64,000 nucleotides of DNA from Anaerolineales bacterium UBA5195 (GTDB lineage: Bacteria; Chloroflexota; Anaerolineae; Anaerolineales; Villigracilaceae): the NCBI GenBank assembly GCA_002412925.1, contig DHVZ01000003.1, positions 124,001-188,000 of the forward strand. The letters run 5' to 3'. Shown in pieces: positions 58,986 through 64,000 of the stretch; the stretch's first letter is position 1, and the number at the start of each line of letters is the position of its first letter. A program made the translations under genes and the position numbers. The notes under the pieces were generated by a model that was not told the origin of the DNA, made no database searches, and worked only from the letters and a program-made list of their open reading frames with translations.

Positions 58986-60146
58986 ATGGCAACTATACCT
59001 TCAGAACGCATCCTTGTCATCGAAAGCGACCCGGATACCAGTGACCTGATTGCCCGCCAGGCTTTGAAACCACTCGGCTATCAGGTTATCGTGGCCGCAG
59101 ACAGTTCCAACGCCATCCGCCAGGCGATCCAATTGCAACCCGATGTGGTGATTGTGAACCTGAACATGCCGGGCCTGAGCGGTAAAGATATTCTGGTGGC
59201 ACTTTCCTCGCAGGGTATCACCACCCCGATGATCGTGCTCTCTGAACCGGGCAAGGAACCGGATGTCATCCATGCCTTCCGGCTGGGGGCAAGCGATTAT
59301 TTGATACTGCCGGTGCGCGAGGCTGAAGTGGTGGCATGTGTGGAACGCGCCTTGAAGCAGGTGCGCGAAGTCCGCGCCCGTGAAAAACTGGATGCGCAGA
59401 TCAAACAGACCAACGCTGAATTACAGCGCCGGGTCAAAGAATTAAGCACCATCTTTGCGGTTGGGCGGGCGGTGATTTCCATCACCGACCAGCGTGTGCT
59501 GTTCGATAAAATCGTCGAGGCGATTACGGCTGTAACGGAGGCCGACCTGGGTTGGTTGACCCTCAAGGACGACAAGACCAAAGCTTTCATCCTGGTTTCG
59601 CATCGCGGACTTCCTGAATCCTGGGCGAAAAAACTCGGCCAACCCCTGGACGATGGACTTAGTTCGCTCGTTGCCATGTCAGCGGAAACGCTGGCGATTA
59701 ATGGGCAGCCCCTGCAAAAGTTTAAGATCTCGGCGTTGGGAAAATCTGCGATGGTCGTGCCCGTCAAGGTTCGCAATGAATCCATCGGGCTATTGACAGT
59801 CGTCCGTAAATCTGAGCGCCCGTTTGGCGATAGCGAACATACCCTTTCCAGCGCCATTTCCGATTATGCATCCATTTCAATGGTTAATGCGCGGTTGTTC
59901 CGCGCCCTGGCGCAAAATGTGGACGCGGCCCAGGGGGTTGCCAAACAAAAAAACGAGACGCTGCAAGCTGTGCGCGCGGAAGTCCAATCCACGCTGACAA
60001 CGGCACTCTATCCAATCGACCTGATCTTGAGTGAAAAAATGGGGCCGTTGACTGCCGAACAAAAACAGGCCCTGGGTACTGCGCAAACAGCCCTTAAAAA
60101 ATTGGTCATGCAGGTAAATCAGCAGATTACCCAACCAAAGCAGTAG
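58986..60146 (+). CDS. Degenerate receiver-GAF signalling protein
   Basis: A 386-residue protein. The N-terminal receiver fold (1-125) has Asn58 where the phosphoacceptor Asp should be (VVIVNLNMPGLSG) and lacks the conserved Lys (LILPVREAE). A coiled linker (REKLDAQIKQTNAELQRRVK) leads to a GAF domain (about 155-300), and a helical C-terminal part with no output domain recognised ends at 386. It therefore cannot be phosphorylated in the usual way and may act as a scaffold or ligand sensor. The neighbour downstream is a histidine kinase with a similarly degenerate receiver. TATTAT at 58972-58977 lies 8 bases before the ATG. Confidence 0.85.
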   Translation: MATIPSERILVIESDPDTSDLIARQALKPLGYQVIVAADSSNAIRQAIQLQPDVVIVNLNMPGLSGKDILVALSSQGITTPMIVLSEPGKEPDVIHAFRLGASDYLILPVREAEVVACVERALKQVREVRAREKLDAQIKQTNAELQRRVKELSTIFAVGRAVISITDQRVLFDKIVEAITAVTEADLGWLTLKDDKTKAFILVSHRGLPESWAKKLGQPLDDGLSSLVAMSAETLAINGQPLQKFKISALGKSAMVVPVKVRNESIGLLTVVRKSERPFGDSEHTLSSAISDYASISMVNARLFRALAQNVDAAQGVAKQKNETLQAVRAEVQSTLTTALYPIDLILSEKMGPLTAEQKQALGTAQTALKKLVMQVNQQITQPKQ

Positions 60147-60153
60147 CTTGGGG

Positions 60154-60159
60154 TAAAAT
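60154..60159 (+). promoter_or_regulatory. -10 box placed for a leaderless mRNA (sensor kinase)
   Basis: TAAAAT lies 6 bases before the ATG at 60166, within the 19-base gap after the preceding gene. Confidence 0.5.
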
Positions 60160-60165
60160 GGGGGA

Positions 60166-62094
60166 ATGCCCAAAGCGAATTTAATTTTGCTTGCCATGGA
60201 ACAATCGCCAACGCTGGTGCTGCTCGATAAAGCCCTGCGCGCTGGCGGGTATGATCTGGCGGTGGCAAAAAACCCGGAAAGCCTCGACAAAACGCTGCAA
60301 GAAACCAATCCAGCCTTGCTTCTGATCACTGAAAAATTGGGTCATCAAAGCGGCCTGGATTTGGCGAAAGTCATCCTGGAGCGTTTCCCCACGCTGCCTG
60401 TCATTTTTTACGCCGCCAGCCATGATCCCATGATGGTGTTGGAGGCCATTAAAATCGGCATCAGCGATTACATCTACCCCCCTTTGAAAATAGACGCTAT
60501 CGTCCATGCCATCGAGCACAGCCAGGCGCGCGCCCAGTTGACGGGCGACTGGGTACGGCATGAAGTGCGCCGTACGACAGCTTCCCTCGAACAAAGAGTC
60601 AGCGAAATGGATACGATGGTGAAGTTAAGCCGGTCGATCACGGCCTCGCTTGACCTGGACAAGGTACTGACCAATGTCGTCTCTGCGGCTGTGGAATTAA
60701 CCCACGCTGAAGAGGGGCAACTGCTCCTGCTCGACGAAGAGACCAATGAACTCTACATGCGGGCCGGGAAAAACTTCGAAGAGACTTTTGCGCGGACTTT
60801 TCGCTTGCCGGTCAAGGATAGCCTGGCAGGACAAGTTATCGAAACCGGGAAGTTGATTTCCTTCAACCAGGATTCCCCCAACAAAATAAAAACTTCCTAT
60901 CTCGTTTATTCGCTCATCTATGTGCCCTTGCAGGCAAACGAACGGATTATTGGTGTGCTGGGTGTCGATAACCGTCGAAATAAGTGGCCTTTTACCAATC
61001 ATCACGAACTATTGATGAAGGTCCTGGCTGATTTTGCGGCGATAGCGATTCAAAATGCCCGGTTATATGACGCCGTGGATCAGGAACGCTCAAAGTACGA
61101 AACCATCATTACCAATATCCAGGACGGGGTCATCTTGCTCGATCAGGAGAATCGTATCCTATTGATTAATCCTGCCGCAATAAAAGCGTTCGGACTGGGA
61201 TTCGTTAACCTGACCGGAAAACTTATTGATGAAGCCATCTTGAATAAGGATTTCAGTATTCTACTCGAATCGATCATCGAAAACCCGCTCAAAATCCATG
61301 AAATCGCCTTCGAAGATGGCCGCGTCTTCAATGCCCAATATACCCCCATCCCAACGATCGGTTCCGTGATTACCTTGCAAGATATTACTCATCTGAAAAT
61401 GCTCGACCGGTTAAAGAGCGATTTCATTCACACCATTTCGCACGATCTGCGCTCTCCGTTAACCGCTGTGATGGGCTATGTGGAGTTGCTTGACCGTGTT
61501 GGCCCGCTGAACGACCAACAGAAACAATTTGTCAAGCACATCCAAAACAGCGCACAAAATATCACAGCGCTCGTCAATGACCTGCTCGACCTGGGTCGGA
61601 TTGAAGCCGGTTTCGACACACGCAAAGACGAAGTTTCACTGGAAACCATCCTGCGCTATACGCTTGACAACCTCAGCCGTCAGATTGAAGACAAACAACA
61701 GGACCTGCGGGTTGAGGTTGCTGAAAACCTGCCAGTCTTGCGCGGGAATCCAATTCGCCTGCGCCAGTTGATGGACAACCTGCTGGTCAATGCAATCAAG
61801 TACACTCCAGTCGGTGGAGAAATCACCGTCACTTTGCGGGCTGAAGCGGACCAAATCATCTTCGAAGTAGCCGATACCGGTGTCGGCATCCCCGTCACCG
61901 ACCAGGCCCATATTTTCGAAAAATTCTATCGAGCCGGCAATGCCCCCAAGGGGACACCGGGGACCGGGCTGGGTCTGGCTATCGTCAAGTCGATTGTGGA
62001 AAATCACGAAGGGCGCATCTGGATGGAATCCCTGGTGGAAAAAGGCACGAAATTTATCGTTGTGCTCCCTACCTTCAAAAACATCAATGAATAA
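60166..62094 (+). CDS. Hybrid-type sensor histidine kinase with degenerate N-terminal receiver
   Basis: A 642-residue cytoplasmic kinase. Residues 1-125 form a receiver-like fold with Thr at the phosphoacceptor position (LLITEKLGHQSGLDLA) and Pro in place of the conserved Lys (YIYPPLKIDAI). A GAF domain (about 155-305) and a PAS domain (about 315-410) follow. The kinase core is intact: H-box SDFIHTISHDLRSPLTAVMG with His426, N-box LLVNAIKYTPVGG, G1 DTGVGIPV and G2 GTGLGLAIVKS. No transmembrane segment is seen. A cognate response regulator is not adjacent. Confidence 0.9.
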   Translation: MPKANLILLAMEQSPTLVLLDKALRAGGYDLAVAKNPESLDKTLQETNPALLLITEKLGHQSGLDLAKVILERFPTLPVIFYAASHDPMMVLEAIKIGISDYIYPPLKIDAIVHAIEHSQARAQLTGDWVRHEVRRTTASLEQRVSEMDTMVKLSRSITASLDLDKVLTNVVSAAVELTHAEEGQLLLLDEETNELYMRAGKNFEETFARTFRLPVKDSLAGQVIETGKLISFNQDSPNKIKTSYLVYSLIYVPLQANERIIGVLGVDNRRNKWPFTNHHELLMKVLADFAAIAIQNARLYDAVDQERSKYETIITNIQDGVILLDQENRILLINPAAIKAFGLGFVNLTGKLIDEAILNKDFSILLESIIENPLKIHEIAFEDGRVFNAQYTPIPTIGSVITLQDITHLKMLDRLKSDFIHTISHDLRSPLTAVMGYVELLDRVGPLNDQQKQFVKHIQNSAQNITALVNDLLDLGRIEAGFDTRKDEVSLETILRYTLDNLSRQIEDKQQDLRVEVAENLPVLRGNPIRLRQLMDNLLVNAIKYTPVGGEITVTLRAEADQIIFEVADTGVGIPVTDQAHIFEKFYRAGNAPKGTPGTGLGLAIVKSIVENHEGRIWMESLVEKGTKFIVVLPTFKNINE

Positions 62095-62110
62095 GCGCAA
62101 ACAGGCAGGC

Positions 62111-62138
62111 AAAAACTCCACCTCAGGATGGGGTTTTT
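62111..62138. terminator. Hairpin after the sensor kinase gene
   Basis: AAAAACTCCA (62111-62120) pairs with TGGGGTTTTT (62129-62138) with one wobble. Its A/T ends let it act for both converging genes. Confidence 0.8.
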
Positions 62139-62172
62139 GTTGCTAAACCCTGACCCTTGTGATGGACTGCGC

Positions 62173-62379
62173 TCACTTCCGTCGATCAAGCTGAACAAAC
62201 GAAGCCGCGCCAATCAGCCCCAAAAGCAAACCGGAGATCGTGGCAGTATAACTGATAGCGCCCAGCCAGAAACTGGCTGAAAACAACTGGAGCAGCATCA
62301 AGAGCGGTAAAACTGCTCCCAAAAGTACCAACAGGAAGCCGATCAACAAAATCGAGTAGGGGGAAGTTTGTTTCAGCAT
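62173..62379 (-). CDS. Small two-helix membrane protein
   Basis: A 68-residue protein: MLKQTSPYS, a helix (ILLIGFLLVLLGAVLPLLML), a short loop and a second helix (ISGLLLGLIGAASF) with a basic tail (VQLDRRK). It starts inside the last 7 bases of the ABC transporter gene before it, so it is probably translated by coupling. No family is recognised; a role in the transporter complex is only a guess. Confidence 0.65.
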   Translation of the reverse strand: MLKQTSPYSILLIGFLLVLLGAVLPLLMLLQLFSASFWLGAISYTATISGLLLGLIGAASFVQLDRRK

Positions 62380-63392
62380 TGGAATAACCAGCAGGAAACC
62401 AGATGTCCCGGGGTTGGTTCGAATTCAGGCGGCTCGTCCACGTCGCAAGTTCCTTTGATAGACCGGGAGCAGCGCGGATGAAAATGACAGCCCTGCGGGG
62501 GGTTGACCAGGCTGGGCGGCTCACCGGGCGGCACCTCTTTATAGGTTAGCGCATTATCAGCATCCGGGTCGGAGGTGCCTTGCAATAAGGCTTCAGTATA
62601 AGGATGCTTGGGAGTATCCAGCAGGGCACGCACCGGCGCTTTTTCAACCATTTTCCCGGCATACATGACAAAAATGCGCTCAGAGAAGTAGCTGACTGTC
62701 GAGAGATCGTGGGTAATATAGATCACCGACAGGTTGTGCGTCTCCTGTAAGCCGCGCAGAAGCTTGAGAATTTCGACGCGCACCGAAGCATCCAGCATCG
62801 AAACCGGCTCGTCGGCGACGATAAACTTCGGTTCCAGGATCATGGCGCGAGCGATGACCACACGCTGCTGCTGTCCGCCGCTGAGCATGTGCGGGAACTT
62901 GGGTAAAAAATCTTGAATGGGGCTCATTTTGACTTCTTCAAGAACCTTGCGGATGCGCTCGGCGCGCACTGCCTTGTCCTTGATCCCGCCAATCAAGAGC
63001 GGCTCATCCAGGATTTGTTCCACCGTCATAAAAGGCGGTAACGCTCCGAAAGGGTCCTGCTGGACATAACCCACCTGGGAGCGGTACCATTTAATTGTCT
63101 TTCGATCCGCAGCCCCCAGGTCGAGACCGTTAAAGATCACTTTGCCGCCGACTGGTTTATACAAAGCCAAAATAGTTTTCATCAGGCTGGATTTCCCACA
63201 GCCAGATTCGCCCACCACCGCCACCGCCTCGCCATGCTGCAAATCAAAATTCACCTCGTCCACCGCATGCACATACCCGGCGTGTCCAAAACCCCAACGG
63301 CGCAGTTCAAACCAGACGCGCAAATTTTGGATGGAAAGCATGACCGTTTCTTTTTTGTCTGGCTGACTTGTTTTTTCTGCTAAAGTACTCAT
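62373..63392 (-). CDS. Oligopeptide/dipeptide ABC transporter ATP-binding protein (OppF/DppF type)
   Basis: A 339-residue ATPase. Walker A GESGCGKS, Q-loop VGYVQQDPFGALPP, signature MLSGGQQQRVVIARAM and Walker B FIVADEPVSMLD are present. The C-terminal part has the Opp-type extension with four Cys (CHFHPRCSRSIKGTCD), which binds an iron-sulfur cluster in some members. The start at 63392 follows directly on the stop of the partner gene (TGAG ATG). The start 21 bases upstream overlaps that gene and is less likely. The permeases and binding protein lie beyond the window. Confidence 0.9.
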   Translation of the reverse strand: MSTLAEKTSQPDKKETVMLSIQNLRVWFELRRWGFGHAGYVHAVDEVNFDLQHGEAVAVVGESGCGKSSLMKTILALYKPVGGKVIFNGLDLGAADRKTIKWYRSQVGYVQQDPFGALPPFMTVEQILDEPLLIGGIKDKAVRAERIRKVLEEVKMSPIQDFLPKFPHMLSGGQQQRVVIARAMILEPKFIVADEPVSMLDASVRVEILKLLRGLQETHNLSVIYITHDLSTVSYFSERIFVMYAGKMVEKAPVRALLDTPKHPYTEALLQGTSDPDADNALTYKEVPPGEPPSLVNPPQGCHFHPRCSRSIKGTCDVDEPPEFEPTPGHLVSCWLFQC

Positions 63393-63393
63393 C

Positions 63394-64000
63394 TCAGGCC
63401 CCCATGTTTTCATGATGCAGCCAGCACTTTACCTTACGCCCATCCCGCTCGACCATGGGAGGCTCCTGCCGGCATTTCTCGAAGTAGTACGAACAGCGTG
63501 CGGCAAAACGACAGCCTGTGGGCGGAGCAACCAGACTCGGCGGCTGGCCGGAAATAAAATCCAGCTCCTTTTCCCCACGCAAGCGCGGCACACTCGACAT
63601 CAACTTCCGTGAGTAGGGGTGCAAAGGCTCTGCAAAGAAGCCCCGGGCATCGCTCATTTCGATGATTTGCCCGGCATACATGACCGCCACATCATCGGCC
63701 AGTTCGCTCGAGGTGGCAATATCATGAGTGATCAAGATATAGCTCGTCCCCAGGTCATGCTTGATCCGTTTCAGAACATTGAAGATATTGGCCTGGGTCA
63801 AGACGTCCAAGGCCGAGGTCGGTTCATCCAGCAGAATCATACTGGGAGAAGTCACCAGGGCCATGGCAATCGCCACCCGCTGGCGCATCCCGCCGCTCAG
63901 TTCGAAAGCATAACGTCCCAGGAAATCGATTGGCACGCCAACATGCTCAAACATTCTGCGAGCCTGTTCCATGGCCTGGTCTTGTTTCACTCCCAGGTGG
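63394..64000 (-). CDS. Oligopeptide/dipeptide ABC transporter ATP-binding protein (OppD/DppD type), C-terminal part
   Basis: A partial gene, at least 201 residues, running off the right edge. It has the signature ELSGGMRQRVAIAMALV, Walker B MILLDEPTSALD, the switch region LITHDIATSSELADDVAVMY and the Opp-type C-terminal extension with Cys residues (GCRFAARCSYYFEKC). The Walker A motif lies outside the window. The GTG at 63990 is internal. The two ATPases would form a heterodimer. Confidence 0.9.
   Translation of the reverse strand, partial: HLGVKQDQAMEQARRMFEHVGVPIDFLGRYAFELSGGMRQRVAIAMALVTSPSMILLDEPTSALDVLTQANIFNVLKRIKHDLGTSYILITHDIATSSELADDVAVMYAGQIIEMSDARGFFAEPLHPYSRKLMSSVPRLRGEKELDFISGQPPSLVAPPTGCRFAARCSYYFEKCRQEPPMVERDGRKVKCWLHHENMGA

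Overview
The window reads as a stretch of chromosome from an uncultured-type member of the Chloroflexota, most likely class Anaerolineae. This is inferred from gene content only: many NBR1-type Ig, SH3 and LysM lipoproteins, DUF4386 and DUF4870 membrane proteins, split glycine decarboxylase subunits, a CoaE fused to a GNAT-like domain, and moderately high G+C. No rRNA, tRNA, CRISPR array, phage or transposase gene was seen. Genes are dense on both strands and mostly housekeeping or metabolic.

Layout. 1-2.1 kb: end of a DUF362-like gene, an unknown protein and a PAS-GGDEF diguanylate cyclase on the minus strand. 2.3-6.5 kb: two paralogous SDR/DUF2867 proteins and a GT87 membrane glycosyltransferase. 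6.5-13 kb: a cobamide uptake, remodelling and nucleotide-loop operon (btuF, btuC, cobT, cobS, cbiR, cobU, btuD) behind a sigma70-like promoter and a cobalamin riboswitch. 13-17 kb: ettA, then a GntR/FCD regulator with twin palindromic operators and an SHMT-like PLP enzyme. 17-25 kb: C_GCAxxG protein, lipoproteins, MFS transporter, imidazolonepropionase, response regulator, inositol monophosphatase. 25-29.7 kb (minus): crtB, crtI, a truncated gene fragment, GNAT, amidohydrolase. 30-37.3 kb (minus): an eleven-gene run of mostly unknown membrane proteins with four DUF4386 paralogs, a flavodoxin and a quinone-oxidoreductase-like enzyme. 37.5-42.5 kb: coaE-GNAT, cdaA, cdaR, der. 42.5-50.2 kb: a large NBR1-Ig protein, dinB, glpK, a GxxExxY protein, fmt. 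50.3-55.7 kb: three DUF4870 proteins, then a tandem glycine riboswitch with terminator driving gcvH-gcvPA-gcvPB. 55.9-64 kb: LysM lipoprotein, GH13 alpha-glucosidase, two signalling proteins with degenerate receiver domains, and an oligopeptide ABC transporter ATPase pair.

The most unusual theme is small palindromic repeats. Several families lie between genes, and three copies appear to sit in frame inside conserved coding sequences: a GT87 transferase, methionyl-tRNA formyltransferase and an alpha-glucosidase. The effect resembles the Rickettsia palindromic elements. A separate 65-bp palindromic element is present as an inverted pair flanking about 2.1 kb. Another theme is a -10 box placed 6-7 bases before the start codon in at least six genes, pointing to leaderless mRNAs.
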